A stretch of DNA of 64,000 bases, taken from contig JAGCTZ010000180.1 of the NCBI GenBank assembly GCA_017963165.1, positions 16,069 through 80,068 of the forward strand. Direction: 5' to 3'. The notes beneath the pieces were generated by a model. It worked only from the letters and a program-made list of their open reading frames with translations. It ran no database searches and was not told where the DNA came from. Below are positions 15,853 through 24,133 of this stretch, piece by piece (the stretch's first letter is position 1; each line of letters starts with the position of its first letter). A program made the translations under genes and the position numbers. The stretch comes from Treponema sp. (GTDB lineage: Bacteria > Spirochaetota > Spirochaetia > Treponematales > Treponemataceae).

Positions 15853-16086
15853 TTACCTATCTTTTATTGTATCATCACCTTGAAGTTTTGAACACAATAG
15901 AGGTGAGTTTTCATCATAATCAATATCAAAAAGATTGCTCAAAAGAATCGGGTCATAATGCCAGACAATCCGTTCCTTACCAACCAGCTCCGAAACACAC
16001 CTGAACTTTTCTATAACTTCCATTTTGCGTGGAACATTTTTTTCAATCGTCTGATCGTAAGAAGTTAACGTGAACTGAAAATCCAA
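15853..16086 (-). pseudogene. DUF1848 protein fragment
   Basis: The 77-residue frame matches an internal slice of DUF1848 proteins: DFQFTLTSYDQTIEKNVP, then VIEKFRCVSELVGKERIVWHYDPILLS. A complete protein is about 300 residues, so both ends are missing. It has no proper start (TTG at 16086) and overlaps the end of the upstream GNAT gene by 22 bases, which suggests a deletion that joined the two. Confidence 0.6.
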
Positions 16087-16631
16087 TACCCATTGAACGC
16101 AACGCCATCTTTTGCAACCAGGAGAGAATCTGTTTTTTCAAAACCAAAAGCTTCGGCTGCCGCAGCACGTTCCACCGCATAAATCGGAATCTTAGTCACA
16201 ACCTGATTACAGTCAAACATTTCAAAAATATGCGAAACAATAAGCGACATGATATCCTTCAACGCATCTGCCTTTTCATAACAACTGCCAACATCAAGCC
16301 TCAAAACTCCAGATTCATTAAAATCATCTTCGGAAAGCCGTTTGAACGACTCTATAGTACCAATCGCCTTACCAGTTGTTTTATCAATAATAGCCCAGCG
16401 CACAAACCACTTTTCGCGATAAGAATAAAGCCAGAAATCTATAGCCTTATCCATTTGTTCTTTCGTGTGATAATAAAAATTATCTCCATCACAATTGTCG
16501 CTGTTAAAAAACGGAAGCGCATTTTTGTCTCCGTAAACTTTAAGCAAATCTTCCGAATCTGACTTTTCTACAAAACGCAAAAGCCAGCGTTCGTTTTCAA
16601 ATTCAGGACATTCTTCGTAAATGTTTTTCAT
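16065..16631 (-). CDS. GNAT family N-acetyltransferase, altered C-terminus
   Basis: About 188 residues from the ATG at 16631, which has AAGGAG eight bases upstream. The fold matches the Firmicutes GNAT subgroup with CPEFENERWLLRFVEKSD at the N-terminus, FYYHTKEQMDKAI in the middle and AAAAEAFGFEKT near the end. The protein normally ends near FNGYWI; here four extra residues (FSSR) are encoded by sequence belonging to the DUF1848 remnant. Confidence 0.85.
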   Translation of the reverse strand: MKNIYEECPEFENERWLLRFVEKSDSEDLLKVYGDKNALPFFNSDNCDGDNFYYHTKEQMDKAIDFWLYSYREKWFVRWAIIDKTTGKAIGTIESFKRLSEDDFNESGVLRLDVGSCYEKADALKDIMSLIVSHIFEMFDCNQVVTKIPIYAVERAAAAEAFGFEKTDSLLVAKDGVAFNGYWIFSSR

Positions 16632-16652
16632 ATAATGTTTCTCCTTATACAT

Positions 16653-16740
16653 GGATTGCTTCGTCTCTTCGTTCCTCGCTATACGATGAGCGGGTTCTTC
16701 GATTAGTGGTTGCTGAGCATATCGAAGCTCACGGCCACGT
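16653..16740 (+). repeat. Short intergenic repeats (degenerate)
   Basis: The gap holds GATTGCTTCGTCTCTTCG (16664-16681), like the widespread GATTGCTTCGTCGCT-type intergenic repeat, and GCTGAGCATATCGAAGC (about 16711-16727), a weak relative of the 24-base dispersed repeat. No gene is visible. Confidence 0.4.
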
Positions 16741-17220
16741 TTATTTTACATGCTTGAGCATTTCCTGACCAATCAGTTCGGTGTCGGACATTGACAAAAG
16801 CTCCTGTGCTGTAACCCAGCGGTAATCACAGGTCTCACCTTTCTGAAACTTTATGGAATCTTTTGCACAATCGGTCACACATAAAAAACGACAATGGATA
16901 CAAGTCCTGCCCAAAGACCAGTCCAGTCTTTCAAGCGACGAAGCAACTATTCCGGTTTCTTCGCGAAGCTCACGTAGCGCACCCTCAAGCGCACTTTCTC
17001 CCTGCAATGCCGAACCACCAGCCGTAGCCTCCCACATATTCGGAAAAAGAGGTTTGGTCGGATCACGCTTCATCAAAAGATAAGTTCCATCAACATACCT
17101 TACAAGAACTTCACAAACAAGATGATAAACACCAGCTGGAATTTTATCCTGCTCTTCGCGGATTAAAGTAAGTCCTTCGATTTTTTCAAAATTAGAATTA
17201 TATGCATCCCAAAGTTCCAT
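16741..17220 (-). CDS. Nudix hydrolase
   Basis: 159 residues. The Nudix box is clear: GGSALQGESALEGALRELRE followed by ETGI (about 69-92). The upstream LLMKRDPTKPLFPNMWEATA fits the IDI/YfcD-like subgroup of Nudix proteins. It hydrolyses some nucleoside-diphosphate derivative. The ATG has AAGGAG nine bases upstream. It lies 30 bases from the end of the GNAT-TcdA gene, so it is likely in the same transcript. Confidence 0.9.
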   Translation of the reverse strand: MELWDAYNSNFEKIEGLTLIREEQDKIPAGVYHLVCEVLVRYVDGTYLLMKRDPTKPLFPNMWEATAGGSALQGESALEGALRELREETGIVASSLERLDWSLGRTCIHCRFLCVTDCAKDSIKFQKGETCDYRWVTAQELLSMSDTELIGQEMLKHVK

Positions 17221-17250
17221 TTTAAAAACTCCTTTTTCAAAATCAACCTG

Positions 17251-18798
17251 CTAACAATTCCTGAACAAATCTGTTACATGAAACTGTGTTATATCTTTTA
17301 TAACTTCGGCTGCAATCATCATTCCTGCAGCAGATGGAACAAAGGCATTACTTCCAGGAGTCTGCTTTTTTGAAGTCCCTTGACGAGCTGGCGTTTTACC
17401 CGAAGCATCATCATACTCTGCAGCAGTGACATCAGTTTCTGGAGGAATGGCAGTTTCCGTAGAAAAAACAACCTTTAATCTTTTAATGCTGCGTTTCTTC
17501 AATTCATTGCGCATAACACGGGCAAGCGGACAAACTGAAGTTCTTGAAATATCTGCAACCTTAAGCTTTGTAGGATCAACTTTATTTCCTGCACCCATGC
17601 AACTGATAACAGGTTTTTTAAGCATCTTTGCACGGGTGATAATTTCCAGCTTACCGGTAACAGTATCTATACAATCAACAATATAATCGTACTGTGAAAA
17701 ATCAAACTGCCCGGCAGTGTCTGGCATGTAGAAAGTTTTCCATTTTGTGACCTTGCAATCTGGATTTATATCGTGGATGCGTTCTTCGGCGACATCAACC
17801 TTATCTTTTCCGATTGTAGAATGAAGGGCATAAAGCTGACGGTTCAAATTAGAAAGACAAATTTTATCATCATCAACAATATCAATTGCACCAACTCCGG
17901 AACGGACAAGCGCTTCAACAACATAGCTGCCTACACCGCCAATGCCAAAAACAATTACACGGGCATTATAGAGCTTTTTCATATTCTCTTTTCCGAATGT
18001 AAGACAGGTTCTGGTAAACTGATTTGTATTCAACGAAATCTTTTTTTCATCTGGTTGAGTTTCGGCTTCTACCCAGAAAGGCCTGAAACCGCAGGCAAGA
18101 GCAGTTTTCCAGGATGGAAGATTTGAAAGACTTGTTCCATAATAAGGAATTGCTCCGCGACGGAAGGTTTCGTTTCTTAAAAGTGTTACAAGAGTTTTTG
18201 CAACACCTCGACCCCGATATTCAGGCAGAACATCAATTCCAATCTGCCATAATTCAGGAGTATCTGCCGAGCACCCTGCCATTCCCATTATCTTGTCGCC
18301 ATCCATAGCAACTACAGCAAGCACATCAGGACGCTCTGGCTTGAACTTGTTGCAGATTGCATTCGGAAAATTCTCATTGCCATAAAAAGGTGTGATATCC
18401 TTTTGTTCGAGCCATTTGATTTTCAAGTCAGTTTTTATTTCTATCAGCTTTGGTTCGGGGGCAAACATATGATGCGTTAAAGCCATTTTGTAACCATGTT
18501 TTCTAAGCTCGCATTCAAACTCAAAATAATTATGCTGTTCAAAAATCCAAATTCCCTGCTTCCCTTTTACCCATTCCGAAAGCCAGGAATGAATTGTTTC
18601 ATCAGCAGAAATTACGGTACCTTTTCCCAAAGTTGCCATCTGCAAAAAGAACGGCTTATCAGAAAACTTTCTGCGTTTATCATTCAAACACGCGGTAGTA
18701 ATAACATTATCACTTTTATCAAAATCTTCAGGCGCACAGTTAAATTCACACGCAAGTTGAGCTTTTATTTTTTCTTCAATTTCAATTTTGCTTAACAT
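17251..18798 (-). CDS. tcdA: GNAT domain fused to tRNA t6A dehydratase TcdA
   Basis: One continuous 515-residue frame from the ATG at 18798 (AGGA upstream). Residues 1 to about 255 form a GNAT-like domain with motif A IDVLPEYRGRGVAKTLV (188-204). Residues about 258-515 are TcdA/CsdL of the ThiF/E1 group: GIGGVGS (285-291) binds ATP, NLNRQ (318-322) holds the E1 arginine, and PGSNAFVPSAAGMM matches the family end. TcdA cyclises t6A37 to ct6A in tRNAs that read ANN codons. The usual protein is about 250-270 residues without the extra N-terminal domain, so this is a fusion. The role of the acetyltransferase part is unknown. Confidence 0.88.
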   Translation of the reverse strand: MLSKIEIEEKIKAQLACEFNCAPEDFDKSDNVITTACLNDKRRKFSDKPFFLQMATLGKGTVISADETIHSWLSEWVKGKQGIWIFEQHNYFEFECELRKHGYKMALTHHMFAPEPKLIEIKTDLKIKWLEQKDITPFYGNENFPNAICNKFKPERPDVLAVVAMDGDKIMGMAGCSADTPELWQIGIDVLPEYRGRGVAKTLVTLLRNETFRRGAIPYYGTSLSNLPSWKTALACGFRPFWVEAETQPDEKKISLNTNQFTRTCLTFGKENMKKLYNARVIVFGIGGVGSYVVEALVRSGVGAIDIVDDDKICLSNLNRQLYALHSTIGKDKVDVAEERIHDINPDCKVTKWKTFYMPDTAGQFDFSQYDYIVDCIDTVTGKLEIITRAKMLKKPVISCMGAGNKVDPTKLKVADISRTSVCPLARVMRNELKKRSIKRLKVVFSTETAIPPETDVTAAEYDDASGKTPARQGTSKKQTPGSNAFVPSAAGMMIAAEVIKDITQFHVTDLFRNC

Positions 18799-18940
18799 TT
18801 TTCCTACCACATATTTCTTATTGGATTTGTGCCTTTCTGGCATCTAACATCTTCCACAAGCTTATCTGCTTTTTGTTTATGTTCCATATTACTATAATAT
18901 TACTTTATTATATCATAACTTTCATAATTCTATACAAATA

Positions 18941-18949
18941 TGCTAGAAT
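18941..18949 (+). promoter_or_regulatory. Extended -10 promoter for the lipoprotein gene
   Basis: TGCTAGAAT, an extended -10 with one change from consensus, lies 20 bases upstream of the ATG at 18969, and CAGGAG follows at 18956-18961. Confidence 0.5.
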
Positions 18950-18968
18950 AATCATCAGGAGAATATTT

Positions 18969-19619
18969 ATGAAATCAACAAGGAAATTTTTGCTTATGCT
19001 TTTAATATCTACGATTTTTGCCACAGGCTGCAGTAAAACAAATAAAGGGCAGCCTTATGCAACACAAAAAGACAATGCCTGGTCACGAAATGCGTGCGGT
19101 GCTTTTTCAATGGCTTATTATCTTGCAGAAACAAACCAAATCTCTGGCGGTGATGTTGAAAAAACTGCAAAAAAAATATACCAGAATATAAAGTTTGACC
19201 CTTCTGCCGGCTTTGGTGATTACAGCGACCCTTTTAAAATTATGAAGGAAATTGCGTCTTACTCCAGTTCAGCTGCTTTTAAAATGAACATTTCGAACCC
19301 ACAGCAGCCCGGAGAAAAACTTATGGCAATGCTTTTTCAGGCTGTTGGTGCAAACGCTTCTATGTTCGATGACATAACAGATATTTCTTCTGCTCTTGCC
19401 AAAGATGAATATGTAATTGAAATTCTTGTGCCAAGAGCAAGTGTAGATTTGGGAGCTCCAATGCAAAATCCCCTTCACTATGTTCTTACGTACTGGAAAA
19501 ATGGAACCTTGTACACTCTGGATCCAGCCCGCGGAAAAGAAGAACCCCGCCAAAATTTTATTGACGGAACAACCGCTAAATGGAGTTTTTGTAACAGCGG
19601 AATATTTGTGAAGCAGTAA
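18969..19619 (+). CDS. Lipoprotein with a C39/papain-like cysteine peptidase fold
   Basis: 216 residues. A signal peptide ends in the lipobox-like FATGC with Cys21, so it should be lipid-anchored in an outer or inner membrane. Mature residues show a peptidase-like triad: Cys43 in NACGAFSMAYYL, His170 in PLHYVLTYW and Asp185 in YTLDPARG. This arrangement (CGxxS, H-V/Y-V, LDP) is that of C39-like peptidases. Substrate unknown. The start is chosen for AGGAG at 18957-18961; the frame extends to 18873 but with no ribosome site. Its stop directly abuts the convergent larE stop. Confidence 0.65.
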   Translation: MKSTRKFLLMLLISTIFATGCSKTNKGQPYATQKDNAWSRNACGAFSMAYYLAETNQISGGDVEKTAKKIYQNIKFDPSAGFGDYSDPFKIMKEIASYSSSAAFKMNISNPQQPGEKLMAMLFQAVGANASMFDDITDISSALAKDEYVIEILVPRASVDLGAPMQNPLHYVLTYWKNGTLYTLDPARGKEEPRQNFIDGTTAKWSFCNSGIFVKQ

Positions 19620-20441
19620 TTATTTTATCACTTCATTCATCGCGCCGGTACGATACCCCTGCAAATCCATTGTGACGTATGCAAAGCCGGCTTCTTTAAG
19701 TTTTTGAGAAATTGTTTCACGTAAAGAAAAAAGCTTTTCCAACTCTGCAGGATTTACTTCTATGCGGGCAAGATTTTCTCCGTGAATGCGGACACGTAGC
19801 TGCTTAAAACCAAGTTCCAGAAGAGTCTGCTCTGCCTTTTCTACCATAGTAAGTTTTTTTTCGCTGATTTCTTCGCCATAAACAAAACGCGAAGCAAGAC
19901 AGGCAAAGCTTGGTTTGTTCCAGGTAGGAAGGCCTAACTGTTTTGACAACTCGCGGATTTCTTCTTTGTAAAGCTGACATTCACGAAGCGGACTTTTTAC
20001 ATCAAGCTCAGAAACAGCTTTAAGTCCCGGGCGATAATCTCCAAGGTCATCCATATTGCTGCCTTCGCAAACGAAAGCTGCTCCATTTTGTTTTGCCAGA
20101 TTGATTAGTTTTGAAAACAAATCTTTTTTGCAAAGGTAGCATCGGTTAGCCGGATTTTGACGTATTTCAGGAATCGCAAGTTCATCTGAGACTACTATGA
20201 TTTGTTTGATTCCATTTGACTTACAGAACTCTTCGGCTTCATTTGATTCGCGCTTTGGAAAAAAGCAGGAGGTAGCGGTCACAGCGATTGCCTTATCACC
20301 AAGCACGTCGTGTGCAACCTTAAGCAGGAATGTTGAATCAACTCCACTGGAAAAAGCAACAGCAACGCTTCCAAGAGAGCGTAAATAATTCTTGAGATTT
20401 TCTAATTTTGAATTCAAAATGCCTTCGCTCTGTTCTGTCAT
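19620..20441 (-). CDS. larE: LarE, nickel-pincer cofactor sulfur transferase
   Basis: 273 residues. The ATP pyrophosphatase PP-loop is SSGVDS (31-36). LarE supplies the sulfur atoms for the pincer dinucleotide that carries nickel in lactate racemase LarA and its homologues. This protein has Cys101 and Cys104 (NRCYLCK) plus Cys181 (PSFACLASR), the three-Cys pattern of 4Fe-4S-type LarE proteins, in contrast to the single-Cys sacrificial type of Lactobacillus plantarum. LarA, LarB and LarC are not in this window. It lies seven bases after lysR and seems to be co-transcribed with it. Confidence 0.9.
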   Translation of the reverse strand: MTEQSEGILNSKLENLKNYLRSLGSVAVAFSSGVDSTFLLKVAHDVLGDKAIAVTATSCFFPKRESNEAEEFCKSNGIKQIIVVSDELAIPEIRQNPANRCYLCKKDLFSKLINLAKQNGAAFVCEGSNMDDLGDYRPGLKAVSELDVKSPLRECQLYKEEIRELSKQLGLPTWNKPSFACLASRFVYGEEISEKKLTMVEKAEQTLLELGFKQLRVRIHGENLARIEVNPAELEKLFSLRETISQKLKEAGFAYVTMDLQGYRTGAMNEVIK

Positions 20442-20447
20442 TGTCTT

Positions 20448-21365
20448 TTATATTGAAAGATATTTCTTTACTTCTTCTATATATTTATTACCAATTGTGC
20501 TCAGATTAAAACCACGTCTTGTAATAAAACCAATTTCCATTATACGGTTGATTGATTTATCTTCTTCTTTAAATGGAATAGCAATATAGTCGGAGCCGTT
20601 GAGTTCTTCGCAGATTATTCCGGAACAAAGTGTGTAACCGTTTAAGCCAATCATAAGATTAAGAATTGTTGCACGGTCGTTGGCTTTGATTGTTCTGTGA
20701 TATTCTTCTGTACTTAAAATTTCTTCTGCAAAATAAAAGCTTGCCCCATCGCCCTGTTCAAAAGAAAGACACGGATAATCTTCAAGCTGCGAAAGACTGA
20801 TATGTTTTTTGTTTGCAAGAGGATGTCCTTTCCAGATATAAACATAAGCCTTACAGTCAATAAGATGATGAAACTCAAGCTCCTTTGATTTTAGAATACT
20901 TGTGATTGCCTTGCGGTTAAAGTCGCTAAGATAAAGAATACCGATTTCGCTTTTGAGGGTTGCAACATCATCTATAACTTCGCGGGTTTTTGTTTCGCGA
21001 ATTGCAAATTCATATTCGTTTGTATTGAAGCCCTTTACCATTTCGACAAAGCTTTTTACGGCAAAAGAATAGTGTTGTGTTGAAACTCCGAATTTCTTTT
21101 TGATGTTTCCGTTTTCGCCATATTTTTCCATTACACTCTGGTAGTCAATATAAAGCTGACGTGCAGATGTAAGAAATTCTGTTCCGTCGTTTGTGAGGGT
21201 AACGCCTCTTCCTGTTCTGTTGAAAATTGTTATGCCAAGTTCTTTTTCCAGGTCGTGAATTGTTGCAGTAAGTGAAGGTTGAGAAACATAAAGCTTTTCA
21301 CCAGCTTTGTTGAATGAGCCGGTTTCTGCTATTCCAATTACATATTTGATTTGCTGAAGGGTCAC
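20448..21365 (-). CDS. LysR-family transcriptional regulator
   Basis: 305 residues. The winged HTH is LQQIKYVIGIAETGSFNKAG and AGEKLYVSQPSLTATIHDLE, then a substrate-binding-like effector domain (about 90-300). The start is GTG at 21365 with a full AGGAGG. The gene sits in an operon between an aminotransferase and larE, which points to control of D-2-hydroxyacid or amino-acid metabolism (inference). A TTG-N8-CAA inverted repeat at 24570-24587 upstream of the operon could be its site. Confidence 0.92.
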   Translation of the reverse strand: MTLQQIKYVIGIAETGSFNKAGEKLYVSQPSLTATIHDLEKELGITIFNRTGRGVTLTNDGTEFLTSARQLYIDYQSVMEKYGENGNIKKKFGVSTQHYSFAVKSFVEMVKGFNTNEYEFAIRETKTREVIDDVATLKSEIGILYLSDFNRKAITSILKSKELEFHHLIDCKAYVYIWKGHPLANKKHISLSQLEDYPCLSFEQGDGASFYFAEEILSTEEYHRTIKANDRATILNLMIGLNGYTLCSGIICEELNGSDYIAIPFKEEDKSINRIMEIGFITRRGFNLSTIGNKYIEEVKKYLSI

Positions 21366-21411
21366 TATTTCCTCCTGAGACGAACCTTTACGCCAACTTT
21401 AATTCATTATA

Positions 21412-22578
21412 TCATCTTTTTTTAATTTTTTCTCTGATTGTTGAAAGTCTGTTCAGAGCTTCGTTTAGGGTTTCATCTTTTTTTGCAAAGTGAATACGCA
21501 CATAACGATTTTCCGGTTCACGGAAAAATGAAGAACCAGGAACTGTTCCAACCCCAACATCACGGGCAAGGATTTCTGCAAACTCAAGATCATCATCATA
21601 CCCAAATTCGCTGATGTCTATCATTATATAGTAGGCGCCCTGTGGTTCTGTGTGAGGGAGTCCTATATCGCGCAGCCCTTGTAAAAACAGATTTCTTTTA
21701 TGGGTGTATTTTTCCTGAAGGTCTGCATAATATTCGTCGCCAAAGCGAAGGCCTGTAACTGCGGCTTCCTGTAATGGGGCTGCGGCACCTACAGTTAAAA
21801 AGTCGTGAACTTTTTTGATTCGTTCTGTGACTTCCGGATTTGCCTGTGTATAACCAAGACGCCAGCCCGTAATTGAATATGTTTTTGAAAGTGAATTACA
21901 GGTGATTGTACGGTCCTTCATGCCCGGAAGGGTTGCCATATATGTATGGACATGAGGCTTGTAAAGGATATGCTCATAAACTTCATCTGTGATTACAAAG
22001 GAGTCGTATTTTTTTGCAAGGTCTGCAATTATGGTGAGCTCTTCACGGGTAAAAACTTTACCGCACGGATTTGAAGGATTACAAACAATGATTGCCTTTG
22101 GCTTCTGGCGGAAAGCATCTTCTAAAACTGCTGCGTCAAAGTTGTACTCTGGAGGAACAAGCGGAACATAAATTGGCTGGGCTCCGCTTAAAATTGTGTC
22201 TGCACCATAGTTTTCATAAAATGGAGAAAATACAATTACCTTGTCGCCGGGATTTGTTACGCTCATCATAGCAGCCATCATTGCTTCTGTAGAACCGCAG
22301 GTTACAACAAGCTCGGAATTTGGATCAACTTCTACGCCGGAAAAATGAGTGATTTTTGCAGCAAGCGCCTCGCGGAAATTCTGAGCACCCCAGGTTGTTG
22401 AATACTGATGAAAGTCTTCTTTTGTTACCTGTGCCAGTCGTTCAAGAATAGGACGAGGTGGTTCAAAATCAGGAAACCCCTGCGAAAGATTTACAGCACC
22501 ATATTGATTAGAAATACGGGTCATACGACGGATTACGCTGTCGGTAAATGTGGATGTACGATTTGAAAGTTCTGGCAT
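21412..22578 (-). CDS. PLP-dependent class I aminotransferase
   Basis: 388 residues, full length for the AspC/AlaA-like subgroup: NLSQGFPDFEPP near the N-terminus, the NPSNPCGKVF strand that binds PLP, the Schiff-base Lys in SLSKTYSITGWRLGY (about 233), and the carboxylate-binding Arg in RYVRIHF near the C-terminus. It moves an amino group between an amino acid and a 2-oxo acid. The CAGGGA that acts as Shine-Dalgarno comes from an inserted dispersed repeat. It is in an operon with a GlcD-type oxidase. Confidence 0.9.
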   Translation of the reverse strand: MPELSNRTSTFTDSVIRRMTRISNQYGAVNLSQGFPDFEPPRPILERLAQVTKEDFHQYSTTWGAQNFREALAAKITHFSGVEVDPNSELVVTCGSTEAMMAAMMSVTNPGDKVIVFSPFYENYGADTILSGAQPIYVPLVPPEYNFDAAVLEDAFRQKPKAIIVCNPSNPCGKVFTREELTIIADLAKKYDSFVITDEVYEHILYKPHVHTYMATLPGMKDRTITCNSLSKTYSITGWRLGYTQANPEVTERIKKVHDFLTVGAAAPLQEAAVTGLRFGDEYYADLQEKYTHKRNLFLQGLRDIGLPHTEPQGAYYIMIDISEFGYDDDLEFAEILARDVGVGTVPGSSFFREPENRYVRIHFAKKDETLNEALNRLSTIREKIKKR

Positions 22579-22582
22579 ACGT

Positions 22583-22606
22583 GTTCCCTGAGCCTGTCGA
22601 AGGGCC
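22583..22606 (+). repeat. Dispersed repeat, copy 2 (in operon, provides the ribosome site)
   Basis: Contains CCCTGAGCCTGTCGAAGGG in a 31-base gap between glcD and the aminotransferase. On the minus strand its CAGGGA lies about seven bases before the ATG and seems to serve as the Shine-Dalgarno. Confidence 0.85.
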
Positions 22607-22608
22607 CT

Positions 22609-23991
22609 TTATTTTACATAACTAATTCCCGGGTTTAATATCAGCTCAGGATCGAACGACTTTTTAATTGCATTCATAAGGTCTACATTTACGGCTGGAG
22701 TTTCTGCAAAGAAATAACTTCTTTTGCTTACACCAAGTCCATGCTCGCCCGAAATAAGGCCTCCGAGTTCTTTTGCCTTAGCATACAGTTTTTCCAGGTT
22801 TGCGTTAAGTTCATTTTCCCAAATCTGTTCGCTGCGACCACCACGTACAACGCAAAGATGAACGTTCCCGTCTCCGGCATGGCCAAAGCTTATCATCTGC
22901 ATACCACTTTGATTCTCCAATTTATTTACGTATTCTACAAAATCTGCAACACGGGCAATTGGAACAACTATATCAAGCGGCTCCTGTTCGCTTACTGCTT
23001 CTACAGCCTTCACAAGACAGCCGCGGATTTTCCAGATGTTAGCACTGTCTAACTCAGGTGAACTTCCGTCTAAAATAATTACGCGACGGCTGGCACCCTT
23101 TAATACCTGCTCAAGCTTTTCTATTGCACCGTCTATTTCTACTTCAGCACCATCAAAGGTCAAAAGAAGATATGCAGCAGCCTCCGGGTCAGGGTATTTT
23201 AAACCAAGAAAATCTTCGCCAAGCTTTACTACTTTACGTTCAATAAATTCTACTGCCGTTGGATTTAAGTTCTGGCGCAGGATAATTGGCACGGCTTCTA
23301 TTCCAGACTGCAAACTGTCAAAGCTTACAAGAATGCTCTGCGATTTTTCGGGCTTTCCAATAAAGCGAAGCAGTGCTTTTGTAATTATTGCTAAGGTTCC
23401 CTCCGAACCTATTACAATGTCTTTTATATCAAGACCTGTTGTGTCTTTGCGGTTTTTGCTTCCAACTGTAAAAACAGTACCATCTGCAAGCACGAGTTCA
23501 AGCCCCATTACATAGTCGCGGGTTACTCCGTATTTTACAGCACGCATTCCACCTGCGTTTGTTGCAATGTTACCGCCAATACTTGCACGTTTTTCACCAG
23601 GATCCGGTGGATAGAAAAATCCAAGGCCTTCTACATATTTCTGAAAATCTTCAAGAATTACGCCAGGCTCTACTGTTGCAGTAAAGTTTTCTTTATCTAT
23701 TTCAAGAATACGGTTCAAATGTGAAAGGTCTAAAATAATTGAACCATTATGTGGAACTGTACTTCCAACAAGATTTGTTCCGGCTCCACGCGGTGTAACA
23801 GGAATATTGTGTTGATGTGCGAATCTAAGAATTGCACTAACCTCTTCTGTAGATTCAGCAAAAACAAGTGCAGAGGCATTTCCCTTTTTTCGCCCAAGCT
23901 GGTCACTCAAATATTTCTGTTCAATATCCGGTGAAAAAATTACACGGGAAGAATCTTGTATGATTTTTGAAAGTTCATTGATGTTTGACAT
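22609..23991 (-). CDS. FAD-binding 2-hydroxyacid oxidase/dehydrogenase, GlcD/D-lactate dehydrogenase type
   Basis: About 460 residues from the ATG at 23991. The FAD-binding half shows VTPRGAGTNLVGS and GSEGTLAIITKALL (VAO fold), and the C-terminal FAD-linked oxidase domain shows SFGHAGDGNVHLCV and SGEHGLGVSKRSYF with the substrate and metal histidines. It oxidises D-lactate, glycolate or a similar D-2-hydroxyacid. The frame opens at 24093, but that part runs through a GC-rich repeat; AGAGG precedes the chosen ATG. Linked to larE and an aminotransferase. Confidence 0.88.
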   Translation of the reverse strand: MSNINELSKIIQDSSRVIFSPDIEQKYLSDQLGRKKGNASALVFAESTEEVSAILRFAHQHNIPVTPRGAGTNLVGSTVPHNGSIILDLSHLNRILEIDKENFTATVEPGVILEDFQKYVEGLGFFYPPDPGEKRASIGGNIATNAGGMRAVKYGVTRDYVMGLELVLADGTVFTVGSKNRKDTTGLDIKDIVIGSEGTLAIITKALLRFIGKPEKSQSILVSFDSLQSGIEAVPIILRQNLNPTAVEFIERKVVKLGEDFLGLKYPDPEAAAYLLLTFDGAEVEIDGAIEKLEQVLKGASRRVIILDGSSPELDSANIWKIRGCLVKAVEAVSEQEPLDIVVPIARVADFVEYVNKLENQSGMQMISFGHAGDGNVHLCVVRGGRSEQIWENELNANLEKLYAKAKELGGLISGEHGLGVSKRSYFFAETPAVNVDLMNAIKKSFDPELILNPGISYVK

Positions 23992-24012
23992 GGAAATACC
24001 TCTGTAAAAAAA

Positions 24013-24105
24013 TGAAGCAGGCGTTGCGGGCGGCGTTTGAGCCCGCAGAGGGGGTAGTGAAAGACCGTCAGGTCTGAAACGAGGGGGAGGCATCCCCCTC
24101 CTGAA
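24013..24105 (-). repeat. Structured GC-rich dispersed element (copy C)
   Basis: Three hairpins in a row: TGCGGGC/GCCCGCA, AGACC/GGTCT, and GAGGGGGA-GGCA-TCCCCCTC (24081-24100). On the minus strand the order matches copies A and B. Immediately beyond it (24102-24132) is a short CCTGAAACCT-type tandem. It separates the metQ fragment from the glcD-type gene. Confidence 0.65.
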
Positions 24106-24133
24106 ACCTGGAACCTAACACCTGAAACCTAAA

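Noticed and set aside
2225..18843. Integron gene-cassette array
   Set aside because: The mix of small enzymes in one direction suggested it, and Treponema denticola has an integron, but most gaps are 0-30 bases or overlap, leaving no room for attC sites, and no integrase is seen.
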